Part shown: in pieces, positions 26,380 through 35,695 of the stretch
Numbering within the stretch: the first letter of the stretch is position 1
Layout of the letters: each line of letters begins with the position of its first letter
Source of the DNA: Saprospiraceae bacterium
GTDB taxonomy: Bacteria > Bacteroidota > Bacteroidia > Chitinophagales > Saprospiraceae
NCBI GenBank assembly: GCA_028280415.1
Contig: JANQLV010000029.1
Span: 124,001-188,000, forward strand
Direction of reading: 5' to 3'
Length of the DNA stretch: 64,000 nt
Made by a program: the position numbers and the translations under genes
Notes under the pieces: model-generated
The model's database searches: none
The model's input: the letters and a program-made list of their open reading frames with translations, nothing else
What the model was told of the DNA's origin: nothing

Positions 26380-28782
26380 TTAATGTTGTACAATAAATGG
26401 AGAAGAGTTAATAAGCTGATTACCTACTTTTCCGGAAAGGAAATACAAACCATTTGGAAGATCAGATACATCAATGGACCGACGAAAGGAGCTCATATCA
26501 AATATCTTATGAACAGTGGAATACTGATTCATTAAATAAAATTGAACGTTTCTATTATTCTGAAAAAGGTCGAAAGGAGCATTTAGCAATTCCAAATTTA
26601 GCTGATGATTGACCGGATTGGGATAAATACGTAATTGCATCTCTTCCTCACAAATCGTTACTGGCACCTGGATAAGATCAGAGGTACTAACTGAACCACA
26701 AGTATTACTAATGTCGACCGAATAGGAAACGGTGTTCGAAGGGGCATTATTGGAGACAATACCTAAAAAAGAGCTATCCAAATCAGTGTAGATAAAATAA
26801 TCCGGACCGCTTACTGTCCAGTTATAGGTAAATCCCTCTGTTGCCTGTTTTACTTTTAAATTTATGGCTGCAATACAAGTTTCTACCGAAACTGTGGATT
26901 CTATCTCAGGGTCAGGATCGCCTAGCCATATATTTTTTTGCCGGGCCTTTTTACAGGTTCCATCCTGAAAGGATACCCGTAGCCAGGCCTTTTCCTGTTC
27001 CGTTCCGCTTAGCGGTTGAATCGTGATGCAATTGCTAGTATCCGGGCTTTGTAATTCCAGATTATTACTGTGTTGCCATTCGATATTTTCAAAAGAGGAA
27101 TCATCGTCGATACAATAAGTCATCGAAACATTGCTGCAGATTTCGTTTGGGCCGATAATACTATCGGCTATTTTAACATGTTGGTCGTTTCTCAAAAAAA
27201 CAAAAGGGTTGAAGTAAGGCCTATCTGGACTAATGGCTAAATGATATAAATTATAGGCCAGCATATAATCATAGGCACTGCTTTTTTTTCCGTTAAAAGC
27301 GCAGGCATTTACAACGCTGCAACTGTGCTTCCATCTTTCGCCGGAACACCATTCGCTGCCCGTATTCGAACAATCAAAAGCCACTCCGTTCCAGGTCGGT
27401 ATCGTATTTCCGTTTTGATCTGTAGCGAGAATCGCATTGCAATTGCCCTCGCATCCCAGAGCACAGAGTTTCTGTCTCAGGAAATTCACGACATCAAAAT
27501 CGTAATCAATGCGCTCATCATGTAATACGTACCAGGCAAATAATTGCATTAAATTGGCTCCACCGCATCTAAGGGCTCGGTTGACAGACTTATCAGAACC
27601 AAAATCGAAGTCTGCTGCGGTCATTATTTCGATAGCCATTCGAGTATTATCATTCGAGAGCAGGCCATTTAAGGCAAATGATTTATAAGCCTTCCAGGCG
27701 AGGAAATCTTCCCAATTGGTATTTATTGAATTGGGACTAATGTAGTTCAGTACTTTTTTCATTCCGTAAAAAGTTGCTCTGGTATCCCCTCCGTTTTTAT
27801 TTTTTATCGACGGACTACCCAATGGCCAGACCTCTTGATCACAGCTGGGATAACGTATTATCCTGCTGAAGGAAAGACGCAAAACCATATTATGGGCGAG
27901 TACTTGCGCCATATGAAGGATGGGATAATCTGTGCCGCCATAAGTTACAATGAGGTCTTCGGGGATGAACTTTTTCACAAAAGCAAAGCCAAAAAGCAGA
28001 CCTATCATTTGATCTTGTCCGGCAATGCGGTTTCGATATTTTTCTTCCCGAAAGTTGCAGGGGATACTTTCGTAATACTCTTCACTGGCAAAAAAAGATC
28101 GGGTACCCCCGGCTCTCCAGTCAGCGCTGTATTCAGGCTTATCGATTAAAGTATGAAAATTAGCGGGTGCATCGGCTCTTATTAAAAAACCCGAATAACC
28201 GCTAAGAAGAGGACCCTGTTCGGGGGCATTATCCTCACATTCACAAACGGAATAGGCAAGTTGATTGGCTGTCATATCCAATCTTCTGATGGCTTGTAAA
28301 GCCAGGAATAATTCGTTCAGGGTTTTATTCTTTTGGTTTACCTGGCCATTTCGATCCAATAAGGCGTATTCGGAAGCAAGCATGGCGATGTACATTCCCA
28401 TAGCATAAGTGTTATCACCACCGATACTTACAATATTATCTACCCCGGGCGTACCATCGGAATTAAAAAAGGAACCGGAAACAGGATCAACAACAGTAGT
28501 ATTATTAGCCCGGCTAACAACGAAGTGATTGATGATTGGAAGACTATAACCTGCTTTGGTATATCGGTAATTATCCGCATCCCAAACTCCTATCCCATCT
28601 CCTGTAAGATTCCCGTTTTCATCCAAATCCATTTTTATAAAATGTTGATTAAACCTTTCTTTTAATTGCCAGTATTTGTACAAAAGGGCCGGTTCATAAT
28701 GATTTTCGCCTCCGGTGCATTGTGCTATGATTGCAAAAGGGATTATGAATTGAAAACAGAAATAAAGGATGGCTTTTTTCAT
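26380..28782 (-). CDS. Large T9SS-secreted protein of unknown function
   Basis: 800 residues. Signal peptide (MKKAILYFCFQFIIPFAIIAQ). The N-terminal 550 residues (LLYKYWQLKERFNQHFIKMDLDENGNLTGDGIGVWD, then alpha-helical text with scattered Cys-rich parts such as ALGCEGNCN, WCSGERWKHSC) match no family I recognise; helical, tryptophan- and asparagine-rich content could suit an alpha/alpha-barrel enzyme or binding protein. Next, a PKD-like segment (about 565-720, YCIDDDSSFENIEWQHSNN; FTYNWTVSGPDY). The end (LRIYPNPVNHQLNLELL ... SDLPNGLYFLSGKV) is a T9SS type A sorting domain. Gaps of 42 bp to the sulfotransferase and 60 bp to the glycosyltransferase suggest one transcript. Confidence 0.82.
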   Translation of the reverse strand: MKKAILYFCFQFIIPFAIIAQCTGGENHYEPALLYKYWQLKERFNQHFIKMDLDENGNLTGDGIGVWDADNYRYTKAGYSLPIINHFVVSRANNTTVVDPVSGSFFNSDGTPGVDNIVSIGGDNTYAMGMYIAMLASEYALLDRNGQVNQKNKTLNELFLALQAIRRLDMTANQLAYSVCECEDNAPEQGPLLSGYSGFLIRADAPANFHTLIDKPEYSADWRAGGTRSFFASEEYYESIPCNFREEKYRNRIAGQDQMIGLLFGFAFVKKFIPEDLIVTYGGTDYPILHMAQVLAHNMVLRLSFSRIIRYPSCDQEVWPLGSPSIKNKNGGDTRATFYGMKKVLNYISPNSINTNWEDFLAWKAYKSFALNGLLSNDNTRMAIEIMTAADFDFGSDKSVNRALRCGGANLMQLFAWYVLHDERIDYDFDVVNFLRQKLCALGCEGNCNAILATDQNGNTIPTWNGVAFDCSNTGSEWCSGERWKHSCSVVNACAFNGKKSSAYDYMLAYNLYHLAISPDRPYFNPFVFLRNDQHVKIADSIIGPNEICSNVSMTYCIDDDSSFENIEWQHSNNLELQSPDTSNCITIQPLSGTEQEKAWLRVSFQDGTCKKARQKNIWLGDPDPEIESTVSVETCIAAINLKVKQATEGFTYNWTVSGPDYFIYTDLDSSFLGIVSNNAPSNTVSYSVDISNTCGSVSTSDLIQVPVTICEEEMQLRIYPNPVNHQLNLELLNAPFDLFQNNRNVQFYLMNQYSTVHKIFDMSSFRRSIDVSDLPNGLYFLSGKVGNQLINSSPFIVQH

Positions 28783-28824
28783 AGCTAATCTATTTTATAA
28801 ATCTGTTTACAAAGAAAGGCTTAA

Positions 28825-29637
28825 TTAAGATTGATCGCAAATATTTGTCCAGTCCTCATGATAAAAGGATTGAATCCTTTGTAGTGTATCTGCCGGAACC
28901 AATTCTTGATTTTTTATCATCGAATCAGGCACAAAGCCTAAAAAAAATGCGACAATATGTAATAAAAACTCACGGTACTTATAATGCACCTTATTGATAA
29001 AACGAATTTGGGTTTTAAGCTCTTTATAGCGATACCAATTATTAAAGCGCCTTAACAGGATTATCTGTTTATTGGAAAAAGCTTTTTTGACAATTCGATT
29101 AGTAACTGGTTTCGAAGGGAAAGGAATTTCCAGGAAGTTTGTAATTCTTTTAATGAAAGCTTGATGATCGGTTTTTAGTTCTTCAAAGGTTAATACCAAA
29201 GGAGGGGAAGCGGTGTACTGTTTGACTAAATCAACATATTTCATAAAATAAAGTTCTTCCTTTTTCCAGAAACCAAGATCGTTTTCCAGATCAAAAAAAT
29301 CATCGAACTTAAGATGTCCATGCTTTCGAATGTAGTATTTATATTTTGACAATATCCATTTATCCTGTCGGCGAAAGACTAAAATGATTTTTGCCTTTGG
29401 AAAAATAGCAGTTATAGCTTTAAGTTTCTTTTCGAAGCCCCGGTCAGACTCTGTTGTAAACAGCAGTTTGGGAGCCTTCGATGTTTCGGCTAAACTTTTA
29501 AAATATTTGAACTTTCTTTTTCGATAATACTCAATGCTTTCCAGTTTTGGAAAAGCAATGACCTGCAAGAATGTCGAAGCAGTCTTGGGCAAGCCAAGAT
29601 GAAAAAAAAACTGACGTTCAGCGTTTTGATTTGCCAT
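28825..29637 (-). CDS. Sulfotransferase-family protein
   Basis: 270 residues. The 5'-phosphosulfate-binding loop is FFHLGLPKTASTFLQ (residues about 11-25) and the 3'-phosphate-binding region is IILVFRRQDKWILSKYKYYIRKHG (about 84-107, Arg/Ser positions), as in PAPS-dependent sulfotransferases. Transfers sulfate from PAPS to a hydroxyl or amine on an unknown acceptor, presumably a glycan. Its ATG lies 2 bp after the bamA stop, so it is translated from the same mRNA; next to a lipid-sugar glycosyltransferase and Omp85 proteins, it may decorate an envelope glycan. That use is inferred. Confidence 0.85.
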   Translation of the reverse strand: MANQNAERQFFFHLGLPKTASTFLQVIAFPKLESIEYYRKRKFKYFKSLAETSKAPKLLFTTESDRGFEKKLKAITAIFPKAKIILVFRRQDKWILSKYKYYIRKHGHLKFDDFFDLENDLGFWKKEELYFMKYVDLVKQYTASPPLVLTFEELKTDHQAFIKRITNFLEIPFPSKPVTNRIVKKAFSNKQIILLRRFNNWYRYKELKTQIRFINKVHYKYREFLLHIVAFFLGFVPDSMIKNQELVPADTLQRIQSFYHEDWTNICDQS

Positions 29638-29639
29638 GC

Positions 29640-32225
29640 CTACTCTGGCTCGAATCCAAGAATAATATTGAAGTTACCATATCTGGAGAAGATCGATCCG
29701 TCGACATTATTCTGGTTTGGTTTATCAAAACCGAGCGCATAATCAAAACCAAGCGTACCAAACATTGGAAGGAATACCCTTAGACCAACACCCACGGAAC
29801 GTCTGACGTCAAACGGATTGAAATCCCGAAATGATCTAAATGCATTTCCACCCTGAAGGAAGGTCGTAGCAAAAATAGTCGAACTCGGATTGGTCGAGAT
29901 CGGATAACGCAGTTCAACGGTATATTTATTGAAAATCGGCGTAGCAACTACACTACCGTTCTGAATGTTTGCCGGAAGTTCATTTTCTTCGTATCCTCTA
30001 AGCGAAATCAAATCTACACCGGTGAAAGCTCCGAATTGCTGATTTGCCAGACCGTCACCTCCCAATTGGAATCTTTCGAAAGGAGAAATTCCGATATCAT
30101 CATTATAGGCATCAATCATCCCGATTTTAGCTTCTGCTTTCAAGACGAATTTGTCAAAGATATTAGTATACCATTCAGCATTGAACCGCCATTTGTGGTA
30201 TTCCAGAAAACGGAATCTTTCTTCGACCGGTGATTTGCTAAAGTCTTTATTGTTAAAAAGAGAATAAGGCGGCGTAAGCGTCACGGCAAGAGAGAATCTC
30301 GAACCATCTTTTGGAAATAAAGGATCACTTACGGTACTACGTGTAATCGTTTGTGTTACATTAATATTGAAAAAGTTTCCATCGGTAACAATAAGCCCAT
30401 CATCGGTAACGAAAAGTCCACGCCCCCAGTTTTCCAAAGAAAGGTTTTGCACGGTAAGAGAAGTTTGGGAAATAAAGTTATCATCCGGCCACTTCAAACG
30501 TGTACCGAGGGTCACCGTACCACCGGCGATCACGAATTTTTGGAAATTGGAAAAGGCTCGATCACCGAAAGCGAAGCGATTATAAAAACCGGCAACGGTA
30601 AAAGAAGTTGGTTTCTTACCCCCTAACCAGGGTTCTGTAAAAGAAACATTATAAGACTGGAAGAAACGACCGTTGGTCTGGGCTCTGAGTGACAAGCGTT
30701 GTCCGTCTCCCTGAGGAAGCGGACTCCAGGATTCTTTTTTGAAAATATTTCTGACAGAGAAATTGTTGAAAGAAACACCCAGGGTACCGATTACCCCACG
30801 ACCACCTCCGGCCCATCCCGCAGAAAGCTCTAACTGATCCGATGGCTTTTCTTCCAATACATATTCGATATCTACGGTACCTCTTTGTGGATTTACCGGC
30901 GTGTTCATTTCCATCGTCTCCGGGTTGAAGTATCCCAGATTGATGATTTCCCGCTGAGAACGGATAATGTCCGAACGGCTGAATTTTTGTCCGGGGCGGG
31001 TACGTATTTCCCGGCGAATTACATGTTCGTGGGTTCGATCATTTCCGGAGATGGTTACTTTATCAATAGTAGCCTGAGGCCCTTCGAAAATACGCATTTC
31101 CAAATCGATGGAATCATTGACAATGGAAGTTTCAATCGGATCAATCTGGAAAAACAGATAACCATTATCCATGTATAGGGTACTGACATCCCGGCCATCC
31201 TGGCTAAAGCGCAGTCGGGTTTCCAGCAGTTCTGTATTATAAACTTCCCCTTGCTCGATCCCCAGAACCTTTGCCAGGGTAACATCATCATAAATCGAAT
31301 TACCTTTCCAGACAATATTTCTGAAATAATAACGGTTCCCTTCATCAATGTTCATATGAATACGCAAATCTCCATCCTTTTCTCTCCAAATACTATCGCT
31401 GAGAATTCTTGCATCCCGGAAACCAAGAGTATTATAATAAGCGATGATGCTTTTCTTGTCCGCTTCATAATCTTCTCTGACAAGTCTTGAAGAAGAAAAT
31501 AGTTTTCTTTTTCGATGGGTATTATCCATCTTTTTGCGAAGCTTTTTCGCTTTGACGGTAATACCGGAGAAAGTAATATCCTGTATTTTGATTTTTTCAT
31601 TTTTATCCACCTCGAAAACCAGACGCACTGCATTGATGAGTTTCTCATCCGGTATTTCCTCTACATTTACTTCTACATCCAGATATCCCTTCCCATGAAA
31701 ATAATTTTTGATAGCGTTCGCTGCATTGGTTTTGACATTTTCAGTGACGATTCCCCCTTTCAATAAATACTTATTCACCTCATCATTAAGATCATCATGT
31801 CGGGATTTCTTAACATTTCGGAAGGAATGTCTTGCCAGACGCGGACGCTCCTGCACATGTATTTCCAGGAAGATCACATCACCAATCACTTTTTCTTTGA
31901 TGATCTGCACATCGGTGAAGAGACGAAGTTTCCAAAGAGCCTTGATGGATTTGTAAATGTTTTCTCCCGGAATGCGTATTTTATCACCAACCTTCAATCC
32001 GGCAATTGCGATAATCGCATTATCATCACTGAATTGGGCCCCAATTACCTTAATTCCACCAATTTCATATTCTTTAGGCTGACTGTATTCGATGATAGGC
32101 AGAGTATCCAGGCTTTGCGCCTGTAGTCCATTATTAGTAAAGATTGTTACTGCAAAAAGGAATATAATTGTAGAGTGTAAGTTCAGCTTCTGTCGTTTAA
32201 TTTTCACACTAAAAAATTGTCTCAT
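29640..32225 (-). CDS. bamA: Outer membrane protein assembly factor BamA
   Basis: 861 residues from the ATG at 32225 (a TTG codon directly upstream is not needed). Signal peptide, five POTRA domains (about 45-450), and the barrel with FTEPWLGGKKPTSFTVAGFYN, GAFTGVDLISLRGYEENEL and terminal GNFNIILGFEPE. Folds and inserts outer-membrane beta-barrels. Its position directly after uppS matches Bacteroidota, where bamA is then usually followed by one or two Skp/OmpH chaperone genes. Here the next gene is a sulfotransferase instead. The 156-bp gap to uppS shows no clear promoter. Confidence 0.96.
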   Translation of the reverse strand: MRQFFSVKIKRQKLNLHSTIIFLFAVTIFTNNGLQAQSLDTLPIIEYSQPKEYEIGGIKVIGAQFSDDNAIIAIAGLKVGDKIRIPGENIYKSIKALWKLRLFTDVQIIKEKVIGDVIFLEIHVQERPRLARHSFRNVKKSRHDDLNDEVNKYLLKGGIVTENVKTNAANAIKNYFHGKGYLDVEVNVEEIPDEKLINAVRLVFEVDKNEKIKIQDITFSGITVKAKKLRKKMDNTHRKRKLFSSSRLVREDYEADKKSIIAYYNTLGFRDARILSDSIWREKDGDLRIHMNIDEGNRYYFRNIVWKGNSIYDDVTLAKVLGIEQGEVYNTELLETRLRFSQDGRDVSTLYMDNGYLFFQIDPIETSIVNDSIDLEMRIFEGPQATIDKVTISGNDRTHEHVIRREIRTRPGQKFSRSDIIRSQREIINLGYFNPETMEMNTPVNPQRGTVDIEYVLEEKPSDQLELSAGWAGGGRGVIGTLGVSFNNFSVRNIFKKESWSPLPQGDGQRLSLRAQTNGRFFQSYNVSFTEPWLGGKKPTSFTVAGFYNRFAFGDRAFSNFQKFVIAGGTVTLGTRLKWPDDNFISQTSLTVQNLSLENWGRGLFVTDDGLIVTDGNFFNINVTQTITRSTVSDPLFPKDGSRFSLAVTLTPPYSLFNNKDFSKSPVEERFRFLEYHKWRFNAEWYTNIFDKFVLKAEAKIGMIDAYNDDIGISPFERFQLGGDGLANQQFGAFTGVDLISLRGYEENELPANIQNGSVVATPIFNKYTVELRYPISTNPSSTIFATTFLQGGNAFRSFRDFNPFDVRRSVGVGLRVFLPMFGTLGFDYALGFDKPNQNNVDGSIFSRYGNFNIILGFEPE

Positions 32226-32384
32226 CAAAACGTGTTTTTTAAATCAATGTAAGAACGCTCATAAGTATGTACTGTTGCCTGCTAGTTCTTAAAGTGATCT
32301 TAAATCTGGTAAAGGTTGTATAAAACATTATTTTTAACACATTCAATTGTCTGAAGTATATCGGATCAGTTAATATCCTGTTAC

Positions 32385-33134
32385 TTATTTTACCAGTTGC
32401 TCACTTGTCATTCCGAAGCGGCGTTCTCGATTTTGAAAATCAATGATTGCTTGGTATAGATGTTCTTTTCTAAATTCCGGCCACAAGATGGGCGTAAAAT
32501 AAAGTTCTGCATAAGCGATTTGCCAGAGTAGGAAATTGCTGATTCGATTTTCGCCACTGGTTCGAATCATCAATTCCGGATCCGGGATTCCCTTGGTGCT
32601 TAACTCACTTTCAAAAGTTTTTTCATCAATATCTGCCGCAAAAAGTTGCTTGTTTTCAATTTTGTCAGCCAGAGATTTAATGGCTTCCATAATTTCCCAT
32701 TTAGCACTGTAATTGAGTGCCAGAATTAGGTTCATCCGGGTATTGTTTTTAGTATTTTCAATACCTTCCATTAATGCTTTATAGCTTTTGGCCGGCAGTT
32801 TTTTTAAATCACCGATTGCCTTAAGCCTGATGTTATTTTTATTCAGTGTGGCCACTTCACTGCGAATGGTTTCAACCAGCAGACTCATCAGCGCATTAAC
32901 CTCAAATCGTGGTCTATTCCAGTTTTCCGTCGAAAAGGCATAAAGGGTTATGTTCTCTACACCCAGTTCTGCAGCGGCTTCGGTGGTTTCCCGTACCGCT
33001 TTTACACCGTTTCGATGTCCGAAAACGCGTGGCTTTCCGTGTTGTTTTGCCCAACGCCCATTACCATCCATAATGATGGCAATATGTTTAGGCAGTTTAT
33101 CCATATTGATTTTGGACTTTAAATCCGTAGTCAT
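32385..33134 (-). CDS. uppS: Isoprenyl transferase (undecaprenyl diphosphate synthase)
   Basis: 249 residues from ATG at 33134, chosen because a -7 element lies about 40 bp upstream, which a longer frame to 33266 would overrun, and because the known N-terminus ends soon after; the ATG at 33104 is also possible. Catalyses cis-condensation of IPP onto farnesyl diphosphate, supplying the lipid carrier for peptidoglycan and O-antigen. Motifs: IAIIMDGNGRWAK (catalytic Asp), GHRNG, LYAFSTENWNRP, and PELMIRTSGENRISNFLLWQ with the Arg pair for diphosphate binding. Head of the uppS-bamA run. Confidence 0.95.
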   Translation of the reverse strand: MTTDLKSKINMDKLPKHIAIIMDGNGRWAKQHGKPRVFGHRNGVKAVRETTEAAAELGVENITLYAFSTENWNRPRFEVNALMSLLVETIRSEVATLNKNNIRLKAIGDLKKLPAKSYKALMEGIENTKNNTRMNLILALNYSAKWEIMEAIKSLADKIENKQLFAADIDEKTFESELSTKGIPDPELMIRTSGENRISNFLLWQIAYAELYFTPILWPEFRKEHLYQAIIDFQNRERRFGMTSEQLVK

Positions 33135-33170
33135 ATTCAAAATCTTATGGTTGATTTGAAAAAATTCGCA

Positions 33171-33178
33171 CAAAGTTA
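33171..33178 (-). promoter_or_regulatory. -7 element of the uppS promoter
   Basis: Minus strand TAACTTTG followed by TGCG. Distance to the chosen ATG is 36 bp. No TTG at the proper -33 distance. Confidence 0.45.
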
Positions 33179-33331
33179 AAAAAACTAAGGGATGAAGTAT
33201 AATGAAACTGAAATTTAAGTTGTCCGTTGAACAGTCATAAAGACGAAACCCGGAAACTTTGCACATCCTGCTATTAAAAATATTGAACTATAGGAGATTA
33301 TGTGTAATGGTATACAAAGGCTTTTGCACCT

Positions 33332-33363
33332 ATTGCATCCTGTATAAAACGATTGTACTTTTG
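33332..33363 (+). promoter_or_regulatory. Promoter of the M3 peptidase gene
   Basis: ATTG (33332-33335), 20 bp, TACTTTTG (33356-33363). Good match to the consensus; predicted 5' leader of about 150 nt to the ATG at 33518. Confidence 0.6.
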
Positions 33364-33517
33364 CACTGTTTTGTATAAACGGAATACTTAAGTGACAAAA
33401 TGTCTTGAGTCTCGTCATATACATGCATGCTGGTAAAACTGATTTCAGGATTTGAATATTTCTGACCGAAAGATGTTAGTATTAGCCCAGGTTAGAAAAC
33501 TAAAATACTCCTTCAAG

Positions 33518-35272
33518 ATGAACGAGCCATTAAAAACAAACCTTGAGCCGTCTCATCGAGAGCATAATAAAAACCCTATGAAGTTTGAAGATTTCAGATA
33601 TGTCCGTCCGGTTATAAAAACCATTGAAGACCAAATTAATGCCTGCCTCAATAAATTCGAGGTGGCTCAAAGCGCCGAAGAACAAAACGAGCTGATTTCC
33701 GAAGTTAATCGCCTTCGTCAGAAGTATTATAGTATGTATAATATTTGTCATATTCGACATACTATAGATACCCGGGATGAATTTTATGAAGAGGAAAACT
33801 CTTTTTTCGATCAGAATAATCCTTCCATTTCGGCATTGACCAATCGATATTATAAGCTCTTGTTATCTTCTCCTTTTCGGGCCAGTTTGGAAGAAAAATG
33901 GGGGAAACAGCTTTTTGTGATAGCTGAATTAAGTATAAAAACCTTCCAGCCAGTCATTCTTGAAGATATGAAGGCCGAAAATCAGCTGGTTAGCGAGTAT
34001 GTAAAGGTAAAAGCCGCAGCGGAGATAGAATTCAGGGGTAAAAAATATACGATTCCCGCTTTAAACCCTCTGGAAACATCCGAAGATCGGGCAACCCGGA
34101 AAGAAGCAACAACGGCCAAATGGGGCTTTTATGAAAAAAATGCTGCCACAATAGAAGATATTTTTGATAAGCAGGTCAAACTTCGCGATCGTATTGCCAA
34201 GAAACTGGGCTATAACAATTTTATCGATCTGGGTTATGCCCGGATGCTGCGATCTGATTACAGCTCGGAAATGGTGGCTAATTTCAGAAAACAAGTTGAA
34301 GAATTTGTAGTTCCCATAGCAACGGAGTTATACGAACGTCAACGTCGGCGAATAGGAGTCAAAAAAGTCAAATACTATGATGAAGATTTTCGATTTGCCA
34401 GCGGGAATCCCAGGCCCAAGGGATCACCGGAATGGATTGTCGAAAAAGCCTCCCGGATGTATAATGAGCTTTCCCGTGAAACGGCTGATTTTTTCGATTT
34501 TATGCAGGTGAAGAATCTAATGGATCTGGTTAATAAAGATGGGAAAGCTACGGGAGGATACTGTACCTACATAGATGAGTACAAAGCGCCCTATATTTTT
34601 TCGAATTTTAATGGAACCAGCGGTGATATTGATGTTTTGACGCATGAAGCAGGACATGCTTTTCAAGTGTATTCCAGTCGTCATCTGGAAATTAAAGAAT
34701 ATAGTTGGCCCACATATGAAGCCTGTGAAATCCATTCGATGGGAATGGAGTTTTTTACCTGGCCCTGGATGCAGCTGTTTTTTGAAGAGGATACGGAAAA
34801 ATATAAATTCGCTCATTTATCCGGAGCGATCCTGTTTTTGCCTTATGGAGTAGCTATTGATGAATTTCAGCATTTCGTATATAAAAACCCGGAAGCCAGC
34901 CCGAAAGAAAGAAATCAGGCCTGGCGGGAAGTCGAGAAAAAATATCTTCCGCACCGGGATTACGATGGCAATGCTTTTTTAGAGCAGGGAGGATTCTGGC
35001 ATCGGCAAAGTCATGTATTTACAACGCCATTTTATTATATAGATTACACCCTGGCCCAGATTTGCGCCTTTCAATTCTGGATTAAAGATCAGCAGGATCA
35101 TCAAACGGCCTGGCAGGATTATTTGAATCTCTGTAAGCTTGGGGGGAGTAAATCCTTTTTGGAATTAGTGAAGATTGCTAATTTGGAATCCCCTTTTGAA
35201 AAGAATTGTGTGGAAAGAATCGTCAGGGAAGTTAAAAGCTGGTTGGATCAGGTTGACGACTCCAAATTTTAA
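33518..35272 (+). CDS. M3 family oligoendopeptidase (PepF-like)
   Basis: 584 residues from ATG 33518; ATG 33578, giving MKFEDFRYVRP at the N-terminus, fits family starts even better, and a TTG at 33452 is less likely. Zinc metallopeptidase of the M3 (thimet/oligoendopeptidase F) family that cleaves short peptides in the cytoplasm. The active site is VLTHEAGHAFQVY, with HExxH and the downstream Glu in CEIHSMGMEFFTWP. No signal peptide. Upstream promoter and following 423-bp gap suggest it is monocistronic. Confidence 0.92.
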   Translation: MNEPLKTNLEPSHREHNKNPMKFEDFRYVRPVIKTIEDQINACLNKFEVAQSAEEQNELISEVNRLRQKYYSMYNICHIRHTIDTRDEFYEEENSFFDQNNPSISALTNRYYKLLLSSPFRASLEEKWGKQLFVIAELSIKTFQPVILEDMKAENQLVSEYVKVKAAAEIEFRGKKYTIPALNPLETSEDRATRKEATTAKWGFYEKNAATIEDIFDKQVKLRDRIAKKLGYNNFIDLGYARMLRSDYSSEMVANFRKQVEEFVVPIATELYERQRRRIGVKKVKYYDEDFRFASGNPRPKGSPEWIVEKASRMYNELSRETADFFDFMQVKNLMDLVNKDGKATGGYCTYIDEYKAPYIFSNFNGTSGDIDVLTHEAGHAFQVYSSRHLEIKEYSWPTYEACEIHSMGMEFFTWPWMQLFFEEDTEKYKFAHLSGAILFLPYGVAIDEFQHFVYKNPEASPKERNQAWREVEKKYLPHRDYDGNAFLEQGGFWHRQSHVFTTPFYYIDYTLAQICAFQFWIKDQQDHQTAWQDYLNLCKLGGSKSFLELVKIANLESPFEKNCVERIVREVKSWLDQVDDSKF

Positions 35273-35319
35273 ATTAAGTTATAATTAAAGTTATCTTTTT
35301 GTAAAGATGTGGAACAAAA

Positions 35320-35352
35320 TTTGCCATATGGGACATAACTGTTATAACTTTG
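35320..35352 (+). promoter_or_regulatory. Promoter upstream of the WecA/TagO-like gene
   Basis: TTTG (35320-35323), 21 bp, TAACTTTG (35345-35352): both elements perfect. It would give a leader of about 340 nt before the gene at 35696. Confidence 0.6.
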
Positions 35353-35557
35353 GCTCGTCAATTTTAACACCGGATTGGTGTACATATTGCAATCCTCTTG
35401 CTCCCTGGAAGCAATTTAAGAAAGTTGTTTAAAAATGGGTAATTGAAAATTTATTTGCAAGCCATTGAAATCCACTGCTTCAGCTTTTTCTAATCGTACA
35501 TTTTCTCCGATAAATCGGGGATTTCAACAAGTACGCTACTCAATAAAAAGCTTCGTT

Positions 35558-35632
35558 ATGAGTTTCAAATACTTACAATTAGGTTTAGATACTGTTTTAG
35601 ACAACTTCAATGATAGAGAGGTATTTTCTTAG
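35558..35632 (+). CDS. Possible 24-residue small protein or leader peptide
   Basis: ATG at 35558, TAG at 35630-35632, inside the long leader of the next gene. Begins MSFKYLQLGLDTVLDNFND; amphipathic-looking. No Shine-Dalgarno, but most real genes here lack one too. Length is too short for a coding test; kept as low confidence. Confidence 0.2.
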   Translation: MSFKYLQLGLDTVLDNFNDREVFS

Positions 35633-35695
35633 TATTTTCAGCGGGATTTATTAATTTTATGTTTAATATGTAAACGCTGGTTAAAACGATCACGG

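Larger units (their letters stand above)
35273..35695. other. 423-bp region with promoter and tiny ORF
   Basis: Contains a good promoter-like sequence (35320-35352), about 200 bp of AT-rich leader, and a 24-codon ORF at 35558-35632. No terminator was recognised for the peptidase gene. Confidence 0.5.

Noticed and set aside
33452-33517. TTG at 33452 as start of the M3 peptidase
   Set aside because: The extra N-terminus has no family counterpart; ATG 33518 or 33578 are better.
35273-35695. Fluoride riboswitch upstream of the crcB unit
   Set aside because: I could not find the conserved pseudoknot sequence pattern, and the region is AT-rich without the expected motif.
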